Program-made: the position numbers and the translations under genes
Part shown: positions 33,423-44,970 of the stretch, in pieces
Numbering within the stretch: position 1 is the stretch's first letter
Layout: the number at the start of each line of letters is the position of its first letter
DNA from: Hemerocallis citrina
Taxonomy: Eukaryota; Streptophyta; Magnoliopsida; Asparagales; Asphodelaceae
Direction: 5' to 3'
Length of the DNA: 64,000 bases
Assembly: GCA_017893485.1 (NCBI GenBank)
Contig: CM030368.1
Location: 107,391,549 to 107,455,548, forward strand
The notes under the pieces: model-generated
Told to the model about the DNA's origin: nothing
The model's input: the letters and a program-made list of their open reading frames with translations, nothing else
The model's database searches: none

Positions 33423-34929
33423 AACTTCTATTCTTTTCTTTGTGTAATACAAGTACTAAATAATGCTTGTAGTGTAGTTGTGTTCTAGAGACAATTCTTG
33501 TGCAAAACCCTTGTTATATCTTGTCTCTATTGTGTTGACCCACCCGTATTTGCCTCATTACACTCATGACATGAAATACCTTAGGGATAGCCACTTCTTG
33601 TTGTATACATGCATGTTGTTCGTGAATCATGACTTGTTGTGTGATCGAGTATGCTTGATGTGTTGATAGTAGTATAACTTGTTGTAGACCTATAAAATAC
33701 CCTATACCATGTCGCTTGGACATCTAGTATACCATATTTCATGTTTGTTATGATTTGGATGAGTTTCATATGATCTATGTCGATTTTATGCATGAAGAAC
33801 AATTTTGTACTTATTGTTACTCTGTTTTCTTTAGTATTTTAGACCCTATTAAGGTTAGTATATTAAAATTATTTGTGAACATAAATTATAAAGAATTCTG
33901 TCTACTTTTCAGATTTTCTGACATATCTCAGTTTCAAATTATGAGTTTCGAGTTATGACTATTTTACCTCAGATGTGTTTAAAATTCCAGATCCAGTTTT
34001 ATACGAATTCTGTATGGTAATTTATTTTTCTTCTGATGTTAAAGATAATATTTTGATCCAATATTTGTTGGTTACAACTAGACTTGATGGGGATTAACCC
34101 TTAATTTTTATGGATTTAATTGATAACTTTTATAAACCATTTTGGGCTTGTTAACAATTACTATACATAAAGAATTTTCATACGGTTCAGAAAGATACAT
34201 AATTTCGACCTGATTCTATTTGCTGTCTATAAAAACTTTGTAAATATGAATTACAGCCTACTATATCTATTTTATCACCCTTTTGACGGATCTAGATTTA
34301 TATATAAATTTTATGAGATATTGCTGTTTTAGTACTGTTGGGTTTATGATTCCAGATTTACAAAACTACTGTATCTTGCTGCTTTCTGATTTTACTTGAC
34401 GATCTATCTATATTGGAAAATTATGAAACTATATTTTCTGATACTCAACATATTAGGGAATACCCCAAATTTTTCGTGGATTTAATTAGTAATTTTTTAT
34501 GTCGTTTTCCTGTTTACGAATACAAACTTCTGATTTCTGTTTGAAGACGTTTTCTGGATACAAATCTGTTTTGATACTTGTTTTTGTGAAATACCGTATA
34601 ACTTATATATATTTGTTAGATTCGGCCAAGTGTCTACTTTCAAGATTTTCTTACAGATCTAGATTTTCATGTTTGTAGTAACGAAAATTTCAGATTTAGT
34701 ACAGTACTGTCTTACTGTCCTGAACTAGAATTTTCGTTGTTCTATACTTTTATGAGTTGTCTTTCACCTGTACATGGTTATCATTCAGTCTGAACCTGTT
34801 ACCTGTTTATGCCATGTTATTCTTGCTCTATTTTGTGACACATACAAGCCTCTTTGATAATAATAATAAATAACCAAACCGGAGTTAAGGGAAAGATCTA
34901 GTAATGGAAAATATAGAAATGTGTACTTG

Positions 34930-35440
34930 GAAAGGGGTCCATGTTTCCCACCTAACTACCTGTGATATGATTACCTGACATGTGATTCTGATTATCTGTT
35001 ATCTGATTCCTGACTACATACTTCCTTATGAGATGATGTACTCAGAAGGGGGCCCGTGTTTCCCACCTGTTCCCCAACTACATACTTCCTACGAGAGGGT
35101 GTACTTGGAGGGAACGTTGTCCGACCTGATGCATGATTACCTGTTACATGATACCTATACCTGTGACTGTTTACCTGATACCTGAGTACACGGCCCTATG
35201 GACTCCACTATGAAATCTAAATGAAACTTGTTTGAATGTAGCAACCATGTGGTAAAAATTTGGGATGCATGAAGTGCTACCTAGATAGTAATAAATACAA
35301 TACTTGACATGACATAACTTGACATACTTGACACCTGTTACATGCTTACCTGTACATGCTACCTGATTACCTGTTTACCTATATACCTGATTACCTATTT
35401 ACCTGCTTGCTTGACACTTGATACATGTTACCTGTACTCT
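34930..35440 (+). repeat. ACCTG/TACTTGA-rich repeat tract of group A LTR
   Basis: Plus-strand counterpart of 476-930. Repeated TACCTGTTACATG and GATTACCTG words, plus two copies of a segment GTACTC(A/G)GAAGGGG...GTGTTTCCCACCTG near 34920 and 35040. Confidence 0.7.
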
Positions 35441-36014
35441 GTTAGCACATTATGTTATTTGATTCTGTTCATGATTAATGCTAGTTATTCTATTTTGTTG
35501 TCAAGTCTATTCCATGCTAATTGTTTATCTTTCCCATGTACTTTTGCCTGCACTACAAGCGGCCCGTAACTTGCATTGACGGGAGTTTTATTTTCTTTTC
35601 CTCTTCCTACAATTTGCTAAAATGCAAATTATGGAGGCCAGCTGCCCGATGGAGTAGGTGATCTGACATATTAGATTTTGGAGTTTTTGCTATTATTATT
35701 TTATGTTGCTTATTTGGATAATGTATCTGTTACTTGGATTAATTGTATTGGGCAAGGTGACCCAGGATTATTGACTTGTTCTGATCTTGTTTATTTGAAA
35801 TTTATTAAGTTTTGTTTCAAGTAAATTCCTATTGGTATATTGATTCAGCTATGCATGCGTGGTTGACTTCTCTTGCTTCTTACTCTAATTATTCCTGTGA
35901 AATGTTGTAAAGATCCTGACAGCTTATGGATGATAAAAATTATTCGCTGGGCTTAGTCACGTATCTGTATTATGCATTCTCTTTTCGGGAAGTGGGGCGT
36001 GATAAGGTTTTTAG

Positions 36015-36030
36015 TGATATCAAAGCCAGG
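36015..36030 (+). promoter_or_regulatory. Primer-binding site of element C
   Basis: TGATATCAAAGCCAGG, a two-mismatch version of TGGTATCAGAGCCAGG (complement of initiator tRNA-Met), ten bases after the LTR end. Confidence 0.8.
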
Positions 36031-36172
36031 TTTGGCTAATATTTTAGTTTGACTGATATATTAGACAAGCTTTGCCGACCTGGGATTGGCTCAATAGTAC
36101 ACAGACCATGCATACATAAATGAATTATAATAAACTTTGATCTGGATGATAATTGTTTTGATTCTTGTGACC

Positions 36173-36385
36173 ATGGCTCGCAGAGGTTCTACTTCTCGTC
36201 CTCAGGAAGATCAGCCCGGGCTTGAGGCCATTACCAATGTTTTGGAACGGTTGATCAATTTGCAGCAAAACCACAGTGACCTGGTGATGGCTGCTTTGGA
36301 AGCTTCTCGGGTTCCGCCTCCCACTGTGCCTATGCAGGCAACTTTCCCTTCTCGTCCGGGCAAAGTCACAGATTTCATGAGGCTG
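36173..36385 (+). pseudogene. Gag N-terminus of element C, truncated
   Basis: ATG at 36173 (MARRGSTSRPQEDQPG), chosen because element E starts similarly (MAHGGSSTS). It continues with LINLQQNHSDLVMAALEASR and GKVTDFMRL, where Gag would go on into the capsid. It is cut exactly at 36386 by an LTR start (TGTAACACCC). A longer frame from 36137 has no support. Confidence 0.85.
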
Positions 36386-37872
36386 TGTAACACCCTAGTT
36401 TTCATTTATGAGATTTTGTGATTTTACGTGTTGTGCACATATGATTTCATTTGTTTAATTTCTTTTATAAAATATTTTTATATAGTATTTGTTCTCTTTA
36501 CTTTTTCAAAAAAAAAACTATTCTCTTTAAAAGCCTAATTAAAATCTAGGCCTAATTGTCTTTAGCCCACTCTATTTTATTAATTAAATTAATTATTTAA
36601 GCCCATGGTTAGTTTGGTCCATTAGTGAGCCCATTTACTTTAATTCTCTTTTGAAATGGTCTAACTTGTAATGTAGACTCATTTCATGGACAATTAAATT
36701 TGTCACATGAACAAATGTGTAAATGGGGGACACTAGGTGGCATGTGCATACAATGGAGTGTGCATTGCACACCTTTTTCACCTAGGCCGGGTAGGATTGG
36801 AGAGTGGGAGAGATGGGAGTGGTGGAGAGTTGGTTACTCTCATCATGGGAAGTTATTTCAACTCCCTACTTCATGTTGGCCCTTAATCTCTAACCATATG
36901 ATCTAATCCTAGCCTTCCATTCACCCTAAAGAATTGTATAAATACCCCCTTCCACACTCTTCATTCTCACACTTGGGAAAAATTGAAAAGAAAGAATAGA
37001 AAGAGAGAAAAAAAATACAAGTAGTAAGACAAAAGATTGAGGAGTTTTGTGAGTGTTGTGTGAGTGCTTCAACCAAAGGAGAGTAGGCCGGATTGCTATA
37101 GGAGAGGCTCGGGATTGCTTTCTCTATAGGAGTAGTCACGTGGTTGCTTGATCTAGGAGGAGAAGGCTTCAGTCATTCGTTGTAGGGGATCTCTAGGAGT
37201 CTATTTGATTGTTTCTATCCATTTAAGGTGGGTTTTTCTCTTAAACTTCTAATTAGACATCATGTTATGATGTGGTTCACAAATTAAGGAGAGACTCTAA
37301 CTAATATAGCCATGCATTATGAAAATAAGACAAATTGCTATTAGTTTGATTATATGTTAAAAGAGCATTAAATTGATTGCCAAATTATGATTTGTTAAAT
37401 GATTACCATGCTACCATGCTCAATTTTGTTGTGATGTACTAGATAAACAAATACATGCATGTATGTCGAACAATTGAATAAAGAACTATGGATATAGGTG
37501 ATTTTGATTAATGTGTTGTTAAATGGCATGAAAAATGAAGTTTATTACTGAGATAATTGTACTTTATTAATAAAAATATTGTTTGGGACTTAGGAAAAGT
37601 TTAAAGTGAAAAATTATAAGGAGGATGCCTATTTTTCCCCCAAATTCGAAAATTTAAGAACAAAATGAAGTAGAGAGAAAATTATGTTTTTTTGTATCAA
37701 AAATCAAATTTTAATCTACTAAAATGCTGTACTAGGATGAAAAATAGAATCTTGAGTTTTTGAATAAATTTAGAGAATAAGAGAACTCAAAAATATTTGT
37801 TTTTGTAAAAATTCGAAAAGAATAGAGACCTCGCTTATAACCCCAGTAATCTAAACCATATCAGTTCAGCAC

Positions 37873-37958
37873 CATGGCCATACTGGTTAGTCGGTGCAGT
37901 GGGTTCGGTTACTGTAGCAGTGGGTTTGGGTTGGTGGTCTTGGGTTCGAAACCTGGCA
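37873..37958 (+). repeat. tRNA-like unit 1 in LTR H
   Basis: TACTGGTTAGTCGGTGCAG (A-box-like), GGTTACTGTAGC, then GGGTTCGAAACCTGG (strong B box at 37943-37953). It lies 1.49 kb from the LTR start. Confidence 0.55.
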
Positions 37959-38044
37959 TGAGCTTTTGTTTCTTTTTTCAAAAAATCCGAAAGCCGAAAC
38001 CCACAATTTATCTTAAATTGACCCTATTCTTTATCGATGTGGTT

Positions 38045-38117
38045 CCTTGGCTGTTCTGGCTCTCGGTGGTGGTTGGTTACCATATGGTCGTGAGTTCGAT
38101 TCCTAGCTTCGGCAGGA
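38045..38117 (+). repeat. tRNA-like unit 2 in LTR H
   Basis: CCTTGGCTGTTCTGGCTCTC, then CATATGGTCG and a B-box-like GAGTTCGATTCCT at 38092-38104. 172 bp after unit 1. Confidence 0.5.
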
Positions 38118-40193
38118 ATTTAACTTTTTTTTTGATTTTTTTGGGTTTTAAAAATTGATTTGTGGCTTATAAAATTTGGAAAAAATACTATAATTATTCT
38201 AAAATTATGTGGACTTAATGAAAAATATTTGGGACAAGATTTGACTAAAATAAAGATGGTTTATAAGTAAATTACATAAAGTTGATATTTGTATAAAATG
38301 AAAGGTGATTATTTTTCATGAAAAGATTACACTAAGTTATAAAAGAGGAATTTTGAATGAAAGAAAATTTTAAGTGGGTATCTATGGATTTCATTGCCTA
38401 ATGTGAATGTTGAAAAATGCTATTTTGTCATTATGGAATTAAGTAAGGAAAGAAACTATAGTATGAAAATTTATTGTGCTTATGGAAAAGAAATTTGTGA
38501 GCATGAAGTACAAGAATTGAAAGTGAACTTGATATGGGAGTTTTCGATCCATAGAAATGAAAAGAAAGAACTTATGAGTATAAAGACTCAATTTTGTGAT
38601 TATGAATTGAAATTGAGAACTAGAGTATAGTTTAAGCCTCATACCGGCATTGAAAAGAAACGGATGCAATCCAAGTCAGAGGTGGTGGCAAACGATGGTG
38701 ATCGGGTCGCTGGTGTTTGGTTGACTCTATCAGTTAGATCCATTACTGACCTAGGTATTACTGAAATTAATTGTGATTGGTATCTTGATGCCCTGAGTCT
38801 GTCAATGGTCGGGTGTTTGTGTTTGTGTTTGTGTATGTTTACCTTCATTTACGAATTTTTATGCATCCCGTGGACGCCGATGTACTGCTCGCTGAGGGTC
38901 ACGAGTCAGGGATATGGTTGAAGACTTATAAAGGTGTTGGTAATCGATGAATATTGATTCACAGTGATTAATTACTATTTTTGACAGACCAGTCAGGCTC
39001 AATCATTATTTCAAAACACAGTGCATATTGTGAATATACAGCATAATTTCGGTAACACTGTTAATTAATTATTTTTCCTTTCCGCTTGAGGATCGTGTTG
39101 GTGTTAGGGGTGATTCCCTATAATTCGACTTGTTCTAAAGTCCAGCACTAGGCAATGATAACCAGGGTTGTCTCTTCCTGTCGTAGGGATACGGGATGTG
39201 TTTTCTCATTAGTCGAGGACACGGGAGCCGTATCTCGCTCTGTTAATTCCTGAGGTACCTTCGGGATGTTCCATTGTTCTATGTTGGTGGACACGAACGG
39301 ACCATTGTGGATCTTCGGTGCCATGGGTATGCTGCGGTGTATCTGTAAGTTCGTCACGGCTTTTGAAAGAGGCCCGGTGGAACGGTTATTAGTGGTAAAT
39401 GGGGACAGCCCGAATTTTTGTAAATTCCTCAATCATGTTGTACTTATCGGGAACAGGAAGTGTACAATAGTATAATGTATTGCATAGCGAGGGTTCGAAA
39501 CCTTGAAACTGGAGAAGACGGCTTGATTTGGAGCGTATGTAGTATAGAATGCATGTGTATCCAAAGTTTTTTGACATTAGACTAAGTGCATTTGTTTTTT
39601 CGTACATTGTGTACTATGCATTAGACTTCAGGTCATGGCATACACTGACAATGGGAAATTAGGATGCACGTTTCTGTTTTCATTAAAGGCTGGTTGTGAT
39701 TGCTAGTTGGAGATCGCTGTTTTCTTATCAGTATTGCATCAGTATATGTACTTACGTGCCCACTCAATTATGTGTTGGATACTGAGTCGCGAGTGCAGGA
39801 GGACTTAAGAGAAACAAGGCATCCAAGTGTAGTAGCAATATACCTACTTACCATTCGAGCAAGTGCAGGAATGTCAGAGTAGCACAGCAGAAGATTCAAG
39901 CTCCAGGGCGCATCTCAGGGAAGCAGACTGACCACTCAGTGGAGTTCTAGTGGAAATTCAGTGACCACCAATCTGAAGGGCAGGCAAATGTTTGAGTAGT
40001 ATTTGTAATACCTTAATGTAATATGTATTCCTTGTTCAAGAACAAGATAATGATTGTAACTGATGATGTAATGACTTTATTTTGGCAATAAAAGTTTTTA
40101 AATTTCGATGTTATTACTGTGTTGAGATGCATTTGAAGAAAAATATTCTAGTTTGTGTCACGGATTTTCGATTGTGGGATTCGGGGCACTACA

Positions 40194-40430
40194 CTTATAA
40201 CCCATGATGGAATCACAATTGAGTTGGGAGAATAATTATATGGTAGATTCGTTGTATGTGGAGCTCGGAGTTAGTATAGCATGGATCTAGTCTAGCGTTG
40301 TTGATATGCTAGAGCCATCAACCCAGTAGACAAGTATTGAATTTGTTTTCCACCTCGAGAATTGTGGTTTTTCTGTGCCCGTCGAACCGGTTACCAAGAG
40401 ATGGTGGATCACGGGTCGGGATATTGGATA
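40194..40430. other. Unassigned 237-bp segment between two group D LTR copies
   Basis: Not similar to anything else I recognise in the window. No primer site, no gag, no long ORF. It could be residual internal sequence or a short insertion. Confidence 0.4.
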
Positions 40431-42611
40431 AGATCCAAGTCAGAGGTGGTGGCAAACGATGGAGATCGGGTCGCCGGTATCTTGGGTTGATAGGCTAGGT
40501 TTTAACTTTATGATCTAGGAAATAACTGGTTAACTGAATAATAACCTGCATGAATGATAGCCAGTGAATGTTTTGGTCAAATTTCCCACCTTGTATAGAA
40601 AGTGTTGATGCCCTAGGTCTGTCAATGACTGGATATTAGTAGTTTGTGTTTGCTTCACCTCATTTGTCGGGTATAGGGAACTCCCTTGGGCGCTGTTGTA
40701 CTGCTCGCGGAGGGTCACAGGCCGAGGACATTGGTCGAGGACCAAGGCACTCCCTAGGGCACCGATGTACTGCTCGCTGAGGTCACGGACCGGGGATATG
40801 GGTCGAGGACTTACAGAGGTGTTGGCAATCGAGGGATGTCGATTCTCTGTGTTGGTTATTGTTGACAGACTCGTTTGGGCTCAATCGTTTAGATGTTATG
40901 CATGATTGGATAAATAGCATGATTTGGTAATTGATGTTATTAACTTGTTTTCCTTTATTTTCCGCTTGAGGACCGAGTTGGTGTTAGGGATAATACCCTA
41001 TAATCCGACTTATTGTAAAGGCCAGCACTAGGCATTGATTATCAGGGTTGTATCTTCCTGTCATAGGGATGCGTGCGGTGCCTTCTCACGAGTTGGGAGC
41101 ACACGTTCTGTATCTCGCTCTGTTAATTCCTGAAGTGCCATGGTAAGAATGGAAAGGTTTCTTGGAGGTTCTATGTCGGTGATGGACGGGCCATATGATT
41201 ACGGACTCTATGCGCCTTCGGTGGCACTGGGCATACTGTGGGCTACCTGGTAGTTTGTCACGGCTTTTGGGTGAGATCCAGTGCGGGGGTGCCGCAGGGA
41301 TCGTGTAACGCCCCTGCCCCTAGCTCAGACAATTTATACATTTTAGAAGACAAATTATTTATAGTATAGTACAACTGCCCACCACAGGCTGCCTCTCAAA
41401 AGGTGGTTAACCGGATTGGTGACTCCGTGATCATAGGCATTATTATTTATATTATTTAATCTATTGCATACTCCCGATATGAAACTATCTCAAATTAATT
41501 CTTTTCTCAAATCCTGTGTACACAGTGCCTCCAAAGCGGGCCCCATGTACACGTCACCAACTTTCAAAGACACACAGGAGCACTCAGTTCCTCCACTAAT
41601 CCCAGGTGGCCCCCACTTATGCTGACATCACCCGACGTCAGCCTTCATAACAGCACAAGGTTGCTGTCGTTTTCTCAACTGGTGGGCCCCCCTATACCAT
41701 TTATTTACAACTCTACCATTTATATTATATTATATATATATACTATTATATCTTTTTTAGAAATTACGGGGTGTTACAGACCGGGCACTAGTGGCAAATG
41801 GGGACACCACTATGTGTCTGCAGAAACGGGACTAGACCGAACTGTAGCCTCACCAACCATGTTGAATCTGTCAGGAACAGGATGAGTACAAAAGTAGATT
41901 GTAATGCTTGGCGAGGGTTCGAAACCCTGAATCTGGATAAGACGGCTTGATTGGGAGCGCATGTAGTATGGGATGCATGCATTTCGAAAGTCTTGCTGAC
42001 ATCAGATTAAGTGCATCTTTTTCTCAGTACTTGGTGTACTGTGCATTAGACATCTGATCATGGCACACACAAACACTAGGAAATTTAGGATGCACGTTTC
42101 TGTTTTCATCAAGACTGATTGTGATTGTACAAGTTTAGAAATCGTTATTTCTTATCTGCATTGTGTCAGTATACATACTGACGTGCCCACTCAATTAGGT
42201 GCTGGATGCCGATTCGTGAGTGTAGAAAGACTCAAGGCCAACAGAGTATCCAAGTGGAGTATCCAGTGTACATCCCCATAAATAAGCAGTTGCGGAATCA
42301 GAGTAGTGCAGCGGAGACTCGAGCTGCGTGGCGCATCTTGAGGAAACAACTCAACTACTCGGCAGAGTTTCTAGCAGGATCATTTGAATACCGTTCTGGG
42401 TGGCAGGAGGTAGCCGTTACAAAATAAAATCAGTATCTGTAATAGGTTGATGTAATTTGTATTCCTTGTATAAAAACAAGATGATGATGTAATAATTCTT
42501 ATGGCAATAAAAAGTTTTTAATTTTCGTATTTTTACAGTGTTGAGATGCATTTGAACGCAAAAATTCTGGTTATGTCACAAATTTTTGGTAGTGGGATCC
42601 AGAGCGTTACA
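40431..42611 (+). mobile_element. Second, 5'-truncated group D LTR copy (H')
   Basis: From TCCAAGTCAGAGGTGG onward it follows 38668-40193, ending CCAGAGCGTTACA at 42611. It contains a local duplication of the GTACTGCTCGC(T/G)GAGG segment (40697 and 40766) that is single in the first copy (38882), and a 475-bp nested mini-LTR at 41304-41778. Same orientation as LTR H, so the two could be the LTRs of one gutted element. Confidence 0.8.
41304..41778. mobile_element. 475-bp mini-LTR nested in H'
   Basis: TGTAACGCCCCTG...ACGGGGTGTTACA, with complementary ends (TGTAACRCCCC). Near-perfect 5-bp duplication: GATCG at 41299-41303, GACCG at 41779-41783. Absent from the equivalent place in LTR H. No coding sequence. 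A solo LTR of a small or terminal-repeat-in-miniature type element. Confidence 0.8.
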
Positions 42612-42730
42612 CTGCTAGCATGACGTCACTTGCCAAACGGTGTCGATCAACAAAGCAGGAAGAAACAAAGGAGTGGGTAGCACCGAATCAAACATAACAT
42701 GAGCGGAAAGAGAGTGAACTAAGATGACGC
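42612..42730 (-). pseudogene. Protease fragment of element E
   Basis: On the minus strand GVILVHSLSAHVMFDS, then a one-base loss within the catalytic DSGATHSF-type motif, then the frame ends where LTR H' begins. It begins directly after the candidate intron acceptor TTAG (42731-42732). Confidence 0.75.
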
Positions 42731-42843
42731 CTAACAAAGAGTCAAAGAATAAGAACGATGGTGTATGCAGGATATATGCACGAATAATTGTACAAGGAGG
42801 AACAAAACAGTGTAGAAATGAAATACAAATAATGCAAAATAGC
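42731..42843 (-). other. Candidate intron between gag and protease (element E)
   Basis: 113 bp, pyrimidine-rich on the minus strand, acceptor CTTTGTTAG|GCGTC. The donor side (GATG|GCTATTTTGC) aligns with the element B donor (GCAG|GTATATTCTTGC) but shows GC in place of GT plus a lost base, so it is decayed. Unspliced, the frame stops at TGA near 42745. Same location as in elements B and D. Confidence 0.5.
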
Positions 42844-44046
42844 CATCTCTGCTTCCTTTGCAGACAGGTTATAGGCCTGACCACGGCCCCCAATCTAGCC
42901 ACCCCTTGGAGTTGTTCTCCTGTTATCGAAGGCTAGCCTCTGCGGTGGTAGTGGCGGTCTGCCCTGACCTTAAGGTAGCTCTCCCTGCTGAGCTGTACCT
43001 CCAGTCGGTGCAGGGCTCCTGTTACTTTGACAGTCCCAGACCACCTGATCATTTTCTCCGCATGCAAGGCACAAGCAATTTACTAGTCTACAGTCATTTG
43101 GTAGATGTCCGACCTTATGGCAGAAGTTGCAAGTCTGAACCGTCCTTGGAGCAGCACATGAATACGGCAGCATCCTCGCTAAAGGGATCAGAGCTGGCCT
43201 CCGAATAGGTCCTCCAGTAGGTCGAGTGGCAGTAGGGTACTGAACGGCCTGCTGGGTAGCACTCCTCCTTCTATGGGTTTGTTCTTGGATTCGGGCTGCA
43301 TCAAGAACATCGATATAGGTGCGGTACCGGTGGGCAACCAAACGATCCTAAATGTCAAAACTTAGACCCATCAAAAACCTGTTGGCCCTGTCTTCTTCAT
43401 TAGCCACCGGGGCGGTTGCAAAATGGCTGAGTCAAGTAAATTTAGTAGCGTACTCATCCACGGACCGATTCCCCTGGTTCAGGACAATGTTTAAATTAAT
43501 ATCGTTATATATGAAATATGCATCAATGGGCGACATTAAGTCATCATCCGACCAACCTGAGTTAATGACACGAACTGTCGTTCCATCTTAAACTTGGTGA
43601 TGTTGGGGAAGAACTTCGTCATGAAGCTCTCAGTAAAAGTGGCCCAAGTGATGGGTCAATCTAGCCTCTTGGTCTCTGACACCACCAGATATGGGTGAGG
43701 TCCATAAGCTGGATTCTTATCACATCCACCCGATCTACATCAGAGACCTGTGCTGCTAGTAAGAACTGCTCTGTCCGAATCAGCCACCTTTCAGCCTCTA
43801 ATGGTGTCTCGATACCCGAGAACTTATCCGGGTGCAGTCTCATGAAGTCTATCACTGTATCGGGCTTGGGTGGCAGTAGTCCTGGTGCGGGTCCAACAGC
43901 GGTTCGGTTAGCCGTCTCCAAGGTGGCCCTCATCAACTCATTCTTCTCTTGTTGTAGAGCCATCATTTGCTGCATCGTCTGAAGATTAGCAGCATTGTCT
44001 GGTTGTTCATCCCCGGGTTAGGAAGTGGAAGAGCCTCCGTGAGCCA
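42844..44046 (-). pseudogene. Gag of element E (group A type)
   Basis: Minus strand, ATG at 44046 (MAHGGSSTS, followed by a stop two codons later). N-terminus MMALQQEKNELMRATLE, capsid start PDTVIDFMRLHPDKFSG and ETPLEAERWLIRTEQFL near 43800, then frame changes at about 43661 and 43550. C-terminus: two zinc knuckles, CNFCHKVGHLPNDC near 43120 (intact), and CLACGENDQVVWDC near 43065 (His replaced by Gln). The tail near 42880 (GQAYNLSAKEAE) matches element B before its intron. Confidence 0.88.
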
Positions 44047-44170
44047 TAGTCTGCAACATGATTAAATCGGTGAGTATCCAGATTATAAGTTGGTTACTAC
44101 ATGTTCATGTGATAACGTGGTGTACATATTGTTGAGTTAAACTTGGCTAATCAAAACCTGATTAGGGCAA

Positions 44171-44188
44171 AACCTGGCTCTGATACCA
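44171..44188 (-). promoter_or_regulatory. Primer-binding site of element E
   Basis: On the minus strand TGGTATCAGAGCCAGGTT, a perfect initiator tRNA-Met primer site, seven bases after the LTR end (GTGACA at 44196) and upstream of the gag ATG. Confidence 0.9.
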
Positions 44189-44195
44189 CTAAAAA

Positions 44196-44970
44196 TGTCA
44201 CGCGATGCTTCCGAAGATACGGAAGTACGGGCATGCGACTAAGGCCCAGCGAATGATTTGCATCATTCATAAGTTGTAATATTCAACTCAACAATATGAA
44301 ATGCAATCACAACAACGCATACTATAATGAAATCACATAAACATAAATAATCGATGAAATGTCTCAAAATAACCAAAGTCCAGAAGGAAATAAACTTCGG
44401 GTCATCAAAGTCCAGAATACAAAATACGATGATAACATCATTGTTGGAATTAAAATAACATGAACGAAACAATTATTATAGGCCGATAATTCGACTCCAA
44501 TCCCTAGAAAATTTGCTCATTAAGTCCATTAGTTAATTCCCCTCGTGTACCTACAAGCTCATCATCGGGGGGGGGGGGGGGGGGATGTCCTTTAGAGCAA
44601 GTTACGGACAACAAGTAGTAACAAGCACAGAACAATAAAACATGACTCATTAATATCATGGAACAAGGAACTAGAACTGTATCAGAAGTCAATGAAATTG
44701 TCGATAATAAGATCAAGGTCTATAATCAACGATGCAACGATCAAAAATAATAATAAAACTAGAATCAAGTCGATAAAAATAACTATGAACAATGCAAGTG
44801 TCAATCATAATTCTATCATGTTTTATTATCTTATCTAATGCATGTAATTCTGTGTCTCATACCACAGGTTTGGTTCATACAAACAAGTGAATGTTTAGAA
44901 TATAGTGGTGACTTTACAGAATATGTACTCGGCAACAATAATCAATAATCAATAATCCACAATCAATTAT
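44196..44970 (-). mobile_element. 3' end of the 5' LTR of element E, truncated
   Basis: Minus-strand LTR end ...GTGACA at 44196, with CATTCGCTGGGCCTTAGTC as in group A LTRs. About 770 bp, then it abuts head-to-head the start of a plus-strand group A LTR at 44971. A run of G at 44567-44584 (C on the minus strand) lies inside. Confidence 0.75.

Larger units (their letters stand above)
32371..36004 (+). mobile_element. Complete group A LTR (3634 bp) shared by elements B and C
   Basis: TGTAACCCCTG...GGGCGTGATA. Upstream it follows the chromodomain and polypurine tract (TTAGGTGGGTAGGAT) as a 3' LTR should. Downstream it is followed by a primer site and a gag start as a 5' LTR should. It is the reverse complement of the LTR at 1-3501. 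Contains TATA (32821-32830), a GC-rich leader (32880-33290) and the donor motif (33414-33422). ORFs here, such as 33033-33488, are not conserved between copies. Confidence 0.9.
36386..40193 (+). mobile_element. 3.8-kb group D LTR (H), plus strand
   Basis: 3808 bp, TGTAACACCCTAG...TTCGGGGCACTACA. Its start is close to the minus-strand LTR ending at 23877 (shared CACGTGTTGTGCAC / ACGTGTTGTGCACA). No primer site follows at 40194, so it is a solo LTR or part of a rearranged pair with 40431-42611. Two tRNA-like units lie at 37873-38117. ORFs 38394-38921 and others are not conserved and not called. Confidence 0.85.

Noticed and set aside
38394..38921. ORFs in LTR H
   Set aside because: Not conserved in copy H' or other group D LTRs, and no domain recognised.
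44567..44584. Long G homopolymers (also near 19160, 53137, 60381)
   Set aside because: Possibly true LTR features next to the promoter, but too short and error-prone to interpret without read data.
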